A DNA stretch of 64,000 bases from Gemmatimonadota bacterium (GTDB taxonomy: Bacteria; Gemmatimonadota; Gemmatimonadetes; Gemmatimonadales; Gemmatimonadaceae): assembly GCA_025359135.1 (NCBI GenBank), contig JANYHJ010000095.1, forward strand, positions 1 through 64,000, read 5' to 3'. Position numbers and translations under genes: made by a program. A model generated the notes under the pieces. It ran no database searches. It was not told the DNA's origin and saw nothing but the letters and a program-made list of their open reading frames with translations. Below, one piece after another: positions 1 through 7,265 of the stretch; the first letter of the stretch is position 1; every line of letters starts with the position of its first letter.

Positions 1-48
1 CGAGCGGGACTGCATCATCCGGGAATGAGCCCGGGACTACTCACCGCA

Positions 49-93
49 GTGTCACCCATGTACCCGGTCTGACGTGTTACCGATGTACCCGGC
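49..93. repeat. Two 20-base direct repeats, insertion-sequence-end-like
   Basis: Two copies of a 20-base unit start at 49 and 74 (25-base period). They match at 17 of 20 positions and share the core ATGTACCCGG. Tandem repeats of this general form (TGTNACCnATGTnCCCGG) are common at the ends of IS21- and IS481-like elements. No transposase is visible here, so this would be the edge of an element lying outside the window, or a remnant. Assignment rests on recollection of the motif style only. Confidence 0.4.
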
Positions 94-103
94 TATTCAG
101 GCA

Positions 104-922
104 CTACTGCCGACCTGCAACTTCGATGGGCAGGACAGCGCGGCGGCTGGCAAACGCGGAGCGGAGGGCCTCGTCCAGTGCGTGGCTACGCTCCATCTCG
201 GCCCACAGCGCACCCTGCGCGCGGAGAATGCGTGTCGTGGAATCCTTTGAGAAGCTCACCTGTTTTGCCTTCGTGAAGGCCGCATCAAAATCCCGATACA
301 GAGCCGAGTGTGGTCGAAAGGTCGCCCGGTTCACGGCGACGAAGACGACCGCCTCGACGAGCGGGTCCACGGGAGAAGTCAGTTGCGTAATGCCGTTGGC
401 GCCACTGCAAATGTGAACGAACAGCGTGTCCCCCACGGCAGACACACGATCGGGGAAGTAGAAGCGCGCGGCAATCTGTCGGAGCTCGAGGGTCGTCACC
501 GCTATGCGGGGAGCGGGCGGAAGGTCACCCGTGATGACGCGCCCCCGCGGTCGCCAGTAGCGCACCAGCATGGCAAACAGGCGCTCGTTGAAAGGGGGAC
601 TCGCCTGGAGCGTCGCGATGATTGAATCCCGTACGGCTTCAGGGCGGTCGCCTTTGCGAACAAAGCGTGGAAACGCACCGGGGGTGTGACCGGCGAGGTA
701 CATGACGACATCACCGTGCGCGGCCAGAAAGTCGTGTAGAAGCGAACCGCGGGGCACGCTGTCGGTCGCGAGGGTTACGACCGGCACACTGTCGGGCTGC
801 CCGAATACGGGCGTCGTTTCGATACGCACCCAGCGCTGATACTCCCGACGCACGTCCGCTGCGGTGACGGTGTCGGTCGGGGTCACAAGCAAGCTGGCGG
901 CGACAGCGGCTGCGAGAATCAT
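104..922 (-). CDS. Secreted protein of unknown function
   Basis: This 272-residue protein is not recognised as any family. It begins with a hydrophobic stretch (MILAAAVAASLLVTP) that looks like a short signal peptide with little positive charge, so it is probably exported. The rest is a soluble mix with no obvious repeats or catalytic motif; the C-terminal half contains a charged helix-like stretch around residues 200-250. The ATG at 922 is the only reasonable start and has no clear ribosome binding site. It stands alone, with IS-like repeats just beyond its 3' end and an integron attC-like hairpin about 35 bases before its start. Its base composition looks less GC-rich than its neighbours. 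The context suggests an acquired gene, possibly a gene cassette; its function is unknown. Confidence 0.6.
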   Translation of the reverse strand: MILAAAVAASLLVTPTDTVTAADVRREYQRWVRIETTPVFGQPDSVPVVTLATDSVPRGSLLHDFLAAHGDVVMYLAGHTPGAFPRFVRKGDRPEAVRDSIIATLQASPPFNERLFAMLVRYWRPRGRVITGDLPPAPRIAVTTLELRQIAARFYFPDRVSAVGDTLFVHICSGANGITQLTSPVDPLVEAVVFVAVNRATFRPHSALYRDFDAAFTKAKQVSFSKDSTTRILRAQGALWAEMERSHALDEALRSAFASRRAVLPIEVAGRQ

Positions 923-955
923 TAGGATTGCCCTCGGCAGTAAGTCCCTTCGTAT

Positions 956-1019
956 GCCTAACGAGTATTAGACAGTTCCGCGCTTTCAGCCGCCATCGGC
1001 TTACACGCTCGAATTAGAC
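956..1019 (-). other. Integron attC-like recombination site (candidate)
   Basis: Read on the minus strand, the segment begins with GTCTAAT (1019-1013) and ends with GTTAGGC (962-956), which fits the integron R' consensus GTTRRRY. The two ends can pair over seven bases with two G-T wobbles. Between them lie a 5-base stem AGCCG/CGGCT (988-992 with 997-1001) and flanking TTC/GAA and GCG/CGC pairs separated by unpaired bases, as is typical of attC hairpins. A second GTCTAAT at 973-967 breaks the symmetry, and the 5' box ends in AAT rather than AAC. The secreted-protein gene begins 34 bases after it, the usual cassette layout. No integrase is in the window. Confidence 0.4.
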
Positions 1020-1102
1020 AGCTTGTACCCCTGACGCCGCACCGCGCAAGTCCCGGTACAGGCGCGGCTTGGCCACCGCTCCGGCTGCCAGCCTCACCAC
1101 GT

Positions 1103-1118
1103 TAGGTCGTTCGACCTA
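1103..1118 (-). terminator. Short hairpin after the heptosyltransferase gene
   Basis: TAGGTCG and CGACCTA form a perfect dyad 8 bases beyond the stop codon of the glycosyltransferase. The loop would be small and no T-run follows, so terminator function is only possible. Confidence 0.25.
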
Positions 1119-1126
1119 TCCCCGCA

Positions 1127-2269
1127 CTATTCAACTCCCATCCCCACCATCGACCGCACATACCCCGCGTACGCACTCCTCCACCGCTCCACCTTCGCCA
1201 CCACCTGCGCTACCGAAATCTGCCCCATCCGCCCCGGCCGGTTCTCCATGCTCACCGGATACTCTTCCCCCGGATCGCCGTACGCATCGATCATCAAATC
1301 CTGGAACCGCCGATACGGCCCCACGCGCTTCGGATTCGAATACGCGATCAACGACACCACCGGCCGATCGATCGCCACCGCCATGTGCAACGGCCCCGTA
1401 TCAGGACTGAGCGCCACCGCCGCGCCATCGAGAATCGCGGTCAGCCGTCGCAGCCCGGACCCGAGCGCATTCACCGTCGGTACGCCGCTTTCGCGCTCGA
1501 TCACCGCGCGCGCCGCGAGCTCCCTTGGTGACTCCCCACCGCACAACACCGGCTGCAGCCCGAAGTCGTGCCACAACACCCGGCACACCTCCGCCCACCG
1601 CTCCGGCATCCAGTCTTTCTCCGCCTTGCTCGTCGCCACGATGATCGCGGCCGCGGGGCGCTCGAGCTTGTCAAAGAACTCACGCTGCCACGCACGCTCG
1701 CTCTCCCACGGCCCGAGGTTCCACGTCACCCGCCCACGCGGCACGCCGAGCGCGTCGAGGAACTCCAGGTACTGATCCTGCACGTGCTGCCCGGCGTGCG
1801 GCGGAATCTGGTGCGTCGTGAAGAGCCAGTTGCCGTCGCGCGCGCGTGCGCGATCGAATCCCAACTTGACCGGCGCCTTCGCGAAGCTCGTGATCAGCCC
1901 CGCCTTGAAGTACACCTGCAGGTTGAGCACGAGGTCCAGCGGCCGCGTCGCCAGTTCGCCGCGGATTTCGTTGAACGCCGCAATCGCCTCGAGTCCGCGC
2001 TTCCGCTTGAAGAAGACGATCTCGTCCACCAGCGGATGCCCCAACACCAGCGAGCCGGGCCCGGGTTGCAACACCCACGTCACCCGCATCGCGGGATGAT
2101 GCGCCTTGAGCGCGTGCAACACGGGCAACACGTGAACCACGTCGCCGGCCGCGCTCATCATGACGATGCCGACACGATCGAACTTGGCGCGCACGAGCGG
2201 CGCCGCGGCGCCGTCAACGATGCCGCTTGTCGACGCCGAGCTCGACGGACGAGGTACCATCGCACTCAC
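1127..2269 (-). CDS. Glycosyltransferase family 9 (ADP-heptose:LPS heptosyltransferase-like)
   Basis: This 380-residue protein has the GT9 layout. An N-terminal Rossmann half starts with VGIVMMSAAGDVVHVLP (about residues 33-49), where the family has its G(D/E)xxHxLP motif. The C-terminal donor-binding half has SPDTGPLHMAVAI (about 289-301), the conserved D-T-G-x-x-H motif for the nucleotide sugar. Known members transfer heptose or a similar sugar to the lipopolysaccharide core on the cytoplasmic face of the inner membrane. It is the last gene of a three-gene minus-strand operon. Its GTG start at 2269 overlaps the TGA of the upstream Kdo-kinase-like gene (GTGA), implying coupled translation; an ATG at 2260 is the alternative. 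Pairing with an LPS-core kinase supports a role in envelope glycolipid synthesis. Exact sugar specificity is not readable. Confidence 0.85.
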   Translation of the reverse strand: MSAMVPRPSSSASTSGIVDGAAAPLVRAKFDRVGIVMMSAAGDVVHVLPVLHALKAHHPAMRVTWVLQPGPGSLVLGHPLVDEIVFFKRKRGLEAIAAFNEIRGELATRPLDLVLNLQVYFKAGLITSFAKAPVKLGFDRARARDGNWLFTTHQIPPHAGQHVQDQYLEFLDALGVPRGRVTWNLGPWESERAWQREFFDKLERPAAAIIVATSKAEKDWMPERWAEVCRVLWHDFGLQPVLCGGESPRELAARAVIERESGVPTVNALGSGLRRLTAILDGAAVALSPDTGPLHMAVAIDRPVVSLIAYSNPKRVGPYRRFQDLMIDAYGDPGEEYPVSMENRPGRMGQISVAQVVAKVERWRSAYAGYVRSMVGMGVE

Positions 2270-3054
2270 GTCGGGCCCTCCTCGTCCAACCCGAGCAGCA
2301 CGCGATCCGCCGCCTCGAGCGGCGCCGCCAGCATCCCCGCTCGCTTGGCCAGTGATCGCGCCAGCCGCGCACGATTCGCGCGTCCAACGCCCGCATCACC
2401 AGCAACGCCGAACGTCACCACGTCCGTATCCAGCAACCACGCCACCAGCACGGCATCCGCGTCATCCGCGTCCTCCGCACCATGCGCGCCGGGCGCGAGC
2501 AACACGTTCTTCGCATTCAGGTCCGGATGCTGCACGCCACCCGCGGTCATCGCGTCCAGCAACGCCGCCACGGCGGGGAGCACGCGTGCGCGCCGCTCCT
2601 CGACCGTCAGTCGTCCAAGCAGCGCCAACAGGTCGGCGCCACCTGGCACTTCGCGCGTCGCCACGTCCGCACGCGCAAACCCGATCGCGGCGGGATACAC
2701 CACATACGCGAGCACGCGCGGCGTCGGGAGGCCAAGCGCCGCAATGCGCCGGCTCGACTCGAACTCCGCAGGTGCACGCGTCGGCGCGCGAAACAGGTCA
2801 CCCGTCACCGGCGCGAGCACGCCACCATGCGTCGAGTGCCGCACCACCACAGCCTCGGGGCCCAGCGTCACCGCCCACGCCGTCGCGCGCCCCATGTACG
2901 CACGCGCCCCCGGCTGCGATTCGGCCCACGCATGCAGCGTGCGGCCACCGTCCAGTGCACGCAGCAGGGCAGGGGCCACCGCGCGTTCCGCCATCCCCTG
3001 CGCGTGCGACGCGGTCACCGGCACGACATCCGGCGGCGCGGCGCCCGCGGTCAC
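2266..3054 (-). CDS. LPS-core sugar kinase, Kdo kinase/InaA-like
   Basis: The protein has about 262 residues and belongs to the protein-kinase-like fold used by 3-deoxy-D-manno-octulosonate kinases. The catalytic loop HPDLNAKNVLL matches the H-x-D-L-N-x-x-N pattern of Kdo kinases (HRDLNAHNVLL in the family), and LLDTD about 30 residues later sits at the DFG-equivalent metal-binding position. It likely phosphorylates a sugar of the lipopolysaccharide inner core in the cytoplasm. The start chosen is GTG at 3054, which overlaps the cyclase stop as GTGA; the reading frame stays open further upstream but only as antisense to the conserved cyclase domain. It is followed by a heptosyltransferase, again with a four-base overlap. 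The N-terminal glycine-rich loop is hard to place, so family membership rests mainly on the catalytic loop and the neighbour. Confidence 0.75.
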   Translation of the reverse strand: MTAGAAPPDVVPVTASHAQGMAERAVAPALLRALDGGRTLHAWAESQPGARAYMGRATAWAVTLGPEAVVVRHSTHGGVLAPVTGDLFRAPTRAPAEFESSRRIAALGLPTPRVLAYVVYPAAIGFARADVATREVPGGADLLALLGRLTVEERRARVLPAVAALLDAMTAGGVQHPDLNAKNVLLAPGAHGAEDADDADAVLVAWLLDTDVVTFGVAGDAGVGRANRARLARSLAKRAGMLAAPLEAADRVLLGLDEEGPT

Positions 3055-4715
3055 AACACCACGCTGTAGACCGGGAGAGGCTGGCTCTTGCCCTTGAGCT
3101 CCATCGGCGGATGACTCTTGAGCTTGGGCGGTTCCTTGAGCGCCGCCTTGAACTGCTCCGAGAGCAAGATCTCGCCGGGCGCGGCGGCGCCACACAGCCG
3201 GCTCGCGGTGTTCACCGTATCGCCGATCACGGTGTACTCGAGTCGCCGCTCGGAGCCGATGTTGCCCGCGAACGCATCGCCGCAATTGAGACCGATGCCG
3301 ATCGAGAGCGTCGGGCGCCCCTCGGCTTTCCAGCGCTGGTTCAACTGCTCGAGCTCCGCCATCATGTCGATCGCCGAACGCATCGCGCGATCCGGGTCGT
3401 CGACCTCCGCGAGCGGCGCGCCCCACTGTGCCATCACCGCGTCGCCGATGAACTTGTCGAGCGTGCCGCCGTGGCGGAACACGCACTCCACCATTTCCGT
3501 GAAGTACTCCGAGAGGAGCTTCGCCATGTCGGACGGATTCATCGTCTCCGACATCGCCGTGAAGCCGCGGATGTCCGAGAAGAGCACCGACACCGTGCGC
3601 TTGTCGCCGCCCAGCTTGACGGCGTCCGGGTTGTTCGCGATCCGCGCCGCGAGGCCGGGCGTGAAGAACCGCTCGAAGTTGGACCGCGTCAGCGCTTCCT
3701 TCCGGATCCGCTCGGAGAACTGCGAGTTCTCGATGGCCACGGCGGCAATGCCACCGAACGCGATCAGGAAGCCCAGGTCATCCTCGGTGAACCGGTGGCG
3801 CGTGAAGAGGCAGTCCACGTAGATCACGCCGAGCGCGCGCCCTTCGCTGCCCACGAGCGGCGCGCACATGGCGGAGCGCACCTGCTGCAGCACGATCGAC
3901 TGCCCCGCGAAGCGCGCGTCCTCGCCGGCGTCCTCCGACACGATCGCCTGCCGTCCGCCGTACACGGCGCGCGCGATCGACTGCGGCACCATCGTCCCGA
4001 GCGTATTCCCCTTGCGATCCTTCGCGATCTTGGGATGCAGGTCGCCAGACTCATCGCCCAGCAGGATCGCCACGCGATCCACAGGGAAGATGCCCCACGA
4101 CTTCTCGACGATCTTCTCGAGCAGCGCGTCCACCGTGATCGACTTGGTCAGCTCGGTGGACACATCCAGCAGCGTGGTCAGTCGCTCCTGCGTGCTCGAC
4201 GTGTCGCGGTCCTTCGCGGACGCGTTCGGCGACGCTGCAATGGCTTCCTGTTCCTTGCTCCGGAGCGACGCGGCCAGCAGGTCGCGGAAGTCGGCCGGCA
4301 GCGACTTCACGATCGTGGCGCCGGCCATCTTGGGCTGCTGCGCCGTCGGCGAACCACCCATCGGGGTCGCCATGCCGTGATCGGGCATCGGCGGCGGGCC
4401 GACCGGCGTCGGATGCGCGACCGCCGCCGGTGCGAGCACCTCGAGCCGGAAAGGCACCTTGCCGAACGTCACCGCGTCGCCGTGGTGGCAGCTCGCCTCG
4501 GTGATCTGCTGCCCGTTGCGAAAGGTGCCGTTGCTCGACCCCAAGTCACGGATGAGCACCTTGCCGTCGACAATCGACACCTCGGCGTGCCGCCGCGAGA
4601 TGGTCGGGTCGGCAATCGGGATGTCGCTCGTCAGCGCTCGCCCCACGACCATGGGCGCGGTCGTGCGGAGATCGACGTTCTGGTTGCCTTCGAGGCCGAT
4701 CAGGGTGTACTTCAT
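3051..4715 (-). CDS. FHA-GAF-adenylate/guanylate cyclase (class III)
   Basis: This cytoplasmic protein of 554 residues has three modules. An N-terminal FHA domain (about 20-90) shows the phosphothreonine-binding signature ISRRHAEV and LGSSNGTFRNG. A GAF domain follows (about 185-340). A class III nucleotide cyclase domain fills 370-554, with the metal-binding motif VLFSDIRGFTAMSE, GDAVMAQWGAP and the GDTVNTASRL signature. The family makes cAMP or cGMP; base specificity is not assigned here. The FHA domain suggests that partner binding or activity depends on Ser/Thr phosphorylation, and a candidate membrane Ser/Thr kinase is encoded at 18453-20549. The gene leads an operon whose next two genes are LPS-core enzymes, coupled by GTGA overlaps. 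The ATG at 4715 precedes the FHA domain directly, and the gene is divergent from cardiolipin synthase 68 bases away. Confidence 0.9.
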   Translation of the reverse strand: MKYTLIGLEGNQNVDLRTTAPMVVGRALTSDIPIADPTISRRHAEVSIVDGKVLIRDLGSSNGTFRNGQQITEASCHHGDAVTFGKVPFRLEVLAPAAVAHPTPVGPPPMPDHGMATPMGGSPTAQQPKMAGATIVKSLPADFRDLLAASLRSKEQEAIAASPNASAKDRDTSSTQERLTTLLDVSTELTKSITVDALLEKIVEKSWGIFPVDRVAILLGDESGDLHPKIAKDRKGNTLGTMVPQSIARAVYGGRQAIVSEDAGEDARFAGQSIVLQQVRSAMCAPLVGSEGRALGVIYVDCLFTRHRFTEDDLGFLIAFGGIAAVAIENSQFSERIRKEALTRSNFERFFTPGLAARIANNPDAVKLGGDKRTVSVLFSDIRGFTAMSETMNPSDMAKLLSEYFTEMVECVFRHGGTLDKFIGDAVMAQWGAPLAEVDDPDRAMRSAIDMMAELEQLNQRWKAEGRPTLSIGIGLNCGDAFAGNIGSERRLEYTVIGDTVNTASRLCGAAAPGEILLSEQFKAALKEPPKLKSHPPMELKGKSQPLPVYSVVL

Positions 4716-4783
4716 TCAGCCGTGAAATATGGCACTCAACCCCGCCTTCGCCTAGCTCCGCCCACCCCGGCCCGGGGGGGTGG

Positions 4784-6223
4784 ATGATCCCCTGGCGAGA
4801 CCCCGCCTTCTGGGCGGAACTGTTCGTCATCTCCGACTGGACGATTCGCATCGTCATGGCGGGGGTCGTGCCGTTCCGACGCGCGCCATCCGCGGCTGTG
4901 GCGTGGCTGCTCTTCATCTTCGCGTTTCCCTGGATCGGTCTGGCCGCGTACCTGACCCTCGGGAGCTGGCGCCTCCCCGCCGCACGCGTCGCCCAATACG
5001 ACCGGCTGCGCGGACGCCTCACCGAGCTGATCGCGCACATGCGCAAGGACCCACGGGCGCGGCGGCCGCGCATCAAGCCCGAGTTCGAGGGCGCGGTGAT
5101 GCTGGCCGAGAATCTCGGGCACCTGCCGATTGTCGGAGGCAACGCGGTCGAACTCCTGCCCGACTACGACGGCACGATCGACCGGATCGTGACCGATATC
5201 GATGGTGCCGGGCGCCACGTGCACGTGCAGTACTACATCTTCGCCGACGACACGGTGGGTCAGCGCGTGATGGCGGCGCTGGGACGCGCGGCGGGGCGCG
5301 GCGTTGTCTGTCGGGTCCTGATCGACACGGTCGGAACCGGCGCGCGCACCCTGCGGCGCCTGCTGCCGCAGATGCGGGCCTTGGGCATCCAGGCGCACGA
5401 GTCACTCCCGCTCGGCCTCTTCCGCCGCAAAGCCGCGCGCTTCGACCTGCGCAATCATCGCAAGATCGTGGTCGTCGACGGCACCGTGGCCTACACCGGC
5501 TCGCAGAACCTCGTGGAGTCGCTCGGCGACGACGGGCTCTGGAACGACGAGATGGTGGTGCGGCTCGAGGGACCGGTGGTGCTTCAGCTGCAGGGCACCT
5601 TTGCGGCCGACTGGTTCATCGAATCGGACGAGATGCTGCCGGACGACGTCTTCCCCGAACTCGCGGCCTGCGGCACCGTGGCGGCGCAGGTGCTGCCGAG
5701 CGGGCCGGGCTTTCCGGTGGGCAACTACCAGCACCTGCTGCTCTCGTTGCTCCACGGCGCGCGCAAGCGCGTCATTCTCACGACGCCCTACTTCATTCCC
5801 GACGAGGCGCTGCTCCAGGCGCTGCACACGGCCGTGCTGCGCGGAGCGCGCGTCGATCTGGTCGTGTCGGAGAACCTCGATTCGCGGTTCGTCGCGCTGG
5901 CACAGGCCTCGTACTACGACGACCTGCTCGAGTTCGGCGTGCACGTGCACCGCTACCGCGAGCGCTTCCTGCACGCCAAGCACGTCACGATCGACGACGA
6001 AGTGGCGGTCATCGGCTCGAGCAACCTCGACATCCGCTCGTTCCGGCTCAACAACGAGGTGAGCGTCGTCTGCTACGACGCCCACGTGGCGTCGCAGCTG
6101 CGCGCGGAGGCCGAGCGCACGATGGCCAAGGCGACGCCGTTGGTGGCCGCGCAGTGGGCCAAGCGCAGCCTCGCTCCGCAGCTCGTGGAAAACCTCGCGC
6201 GCCTGCTCAGCCCGCTGCTCTAG
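4784..6223 (+). CDS. cls: Cardiolipin synthase (phospholipase D family)
   Basis: This 479-residue enzyme is expected to join two phosphatidylglycerol molecules into cardiolipin at the inner membrane. Two hydrophobic N-terminal segments (about 10-30 and 38-58) match the membrane anchor of bacterial Cls. Both catalytic HKD motifs are intact: HRKIVVVDG near residue 226 and HAKHVTIDDEVAVIGSSN near residue 397. These are followed by the typical GSQN and GSSNLDIRS. Length is normal for the family. The ATG at 4784 lies just after a run of G that could serve as a weak ribosome binding site. The gene is monocistronic: it is divergent from the cyclase operon and convergent with the downstream lipoprotein gene, 13 bases away. 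Confidence 0.93.
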   Translation: MIPWRDPAFWAELFVISDWTIRIVMAGVVPFRRAPSAAVAWLLFIFAFPWIGLAAYLTLGSWRLPAARVAQYDRLRGRLTELIAHMRKDPRARRPRIKPEFEGAVMLAENLGHLPIVGGNAVELLPDYDGTIDRIVTDIDGAGRHVHVQYYIFADDTVGQRVMAALGRAAGRGVVCRVLIDTVGTGARTLRRLLPQMRALGIQAHESLPLGLFRRKAARFDLRNHRKIVVVDGTVAYTGSQNLVESLGDDGLWNDEMVVRLEGPVVLQLQGTFAADWFIESDEMLPDDVFPELAACGTVAAQVLPSGPGFPVGNYQHLLLSLLHGARKRVILTTPYFIPDEALLQALHTAVLRGARVDLVVSENLDSRFVALAQASYYDDLLEFGVHVHRYRERFLHAKHVTIDDEVAVIGSSNLDIRSFRLNNEVSVVCYDAHVASQLRAEAERTMAKATPLVAAQWAKRSLAPQLVENLARLLSPLL

Positions 6224-6236
6224 CGCGCATACGGCG

Positions 6237-7265
6237 CTACGGCTTGCTCGTGAGTCCGCTGCCGCCCACCGAGTCAGCGCCGCGCTTGCCGTCGAGCACC
6301 GCCTGCGACGTCATGATCGTCACGTCACCCACGGTGACGAGCAGACGACCCTCGCCCTGCGGCGCGCGGGTGCCACCGCCGGTGCGCATCGTGCGCACGG
6401 CGCGCGCCACTGCGGCTAGGCGCGCTGGGTCGACGCTGGCCGTGTTGTGCGCCGGCAGCAGGCGCGTCACCGGTGGCAGGACCGCGATCATGCGCGCGAG
6501 CGAGCTCTCGTAGGCGTCCAGGTCGGTCTCCGGCGCGAAGAGCCAGATCGTCGACTCGTAGTACGAGTCGCCGGTGAAGAGCAGGTGATGCGCCCGGTCG
6601 ACGAGCGCGATGGCGTCCGGCGTGTGGCCCGGCGCCGCGAGGATCTCGAGCGTGCGTCCACCGAGATCGAGCGTGTCGCCCGCCTTCACGCGGCGCGACA
6701 CGGTCCACGGCCGCGTGCGCAATCCGGCCGTGTCGACCGACGCAGGCACCGGCTCGCAGAGGCTTTCGGCGTCGACTTCGCCCTTGAGCATCGCGTGCGC
6801 CTTGCCGAGCTCGTTGGCGCGTGTGTACGGCGTGTCCATGCCCAGCACGTCGCTGAACTCCCAGTTACCGCCGACGTGATCGAAGTGCGTGTGCGAATTG
6901 AGCACGCTCACCGGTAGCGTGGTGAGGTGCTCGACCACCGGGCGGATCGGCACCAATCCGATGCCGCTATCGAAGAGGAGCGCGCGCTTCTCTCCTACCA
7001 CGAGATAGGCGATCGCCTCCTGGAACTGCTTCGCCTCGACGATCGCGAAGACGCCGGGCTCCACCCGGTAGACGGAGTACCAATCGGTACCCGCGTCCAC
7101 TGGCGTCAGCGCCTTGTTGGCCGCGCGCGGTAGCTCGTTGCACCAGCGCACTGCCGGGTTGGCGGCGTAGGCCGAGGTCTTCGGCGCTTCCTTGCAGGCG
7201 ACGAGTGTCGCCGCGAGTCCCACCACTGTCGCGCGCATTGCAGGTCGTGCCGATCGACGAATCAC
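6237..7265 (-). CDS. Metallo-beta-lactamase-fold lipoprotein hydrolase
   Basis: A 342-residue protein with the zinc-binding motif HTHFDHVGG, a second ligand region APGHTPDAI and LLFTGDSYY, all typical of the metallo-beta-lactamase fold. The N-terminus MIRRSARPAMRA has basic residues, followed by a hydrophobic run ending in a lipobox LVAC, so it is probably a lipoprotein anchored in the envelope. The start chosen is GTG at 7265, overlapping the trpE stop as GTGA; ATG at 7238 would give a shorter form that still keeps the lipobox. The substrate cannot be read. The fold covers beta-lactamases, lactonases and thioester or phosphate hydrolases, so antibiotic resistance should not be assumed. Its coupling to trpE has no obvious metabolic logic. 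Confidence 0.8.
   Translation of the reverse strand: MIRRSARPAMRATVVGLAATLVACKEAPKTSAYAANPAVRWCNELPRAANKALTPVDAGTDWYSVYRVEPGVFAIVEAKQFQEAIAYLVVGEKRALLFDSGIGLVPIRPVVEHLTTLPVSVLNSHTHFDHVGGNWEFSDVLGMDTPYTRANELGKAHAMLKGEVDAESLCEPVPASVDTAGLRTRPWTVSRRVKAGDTLDLGGRTLEILAAPGHTPDAIALVDRAHHLLFTGDSYYESTIWLFAPETDLDAYESSLARMIAVLPPVTRLLPAHNTASVDPARLAAVARAVRTMRTGGGTRAPQGEGRLLVTVGDVTIMTSQAVLDGKRGADSVGGSGLTSKP

Noticed and set aside
2160-4787. Very long open frame (875 codons) on the plus strand
   Set aside because: It is antisense to the cyclase, kinase and heptosyltransferase genes; its product is Arg/His-rich and low in complexity, as expected from GC-rich shadow frames.
6237-7265. Antibiotic-resistance beta-lactamase
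   Set aside because: The metal-binding fold is shared by many hydrolases, and nothing in the sequence points specifically to a beta-lactam substrate.
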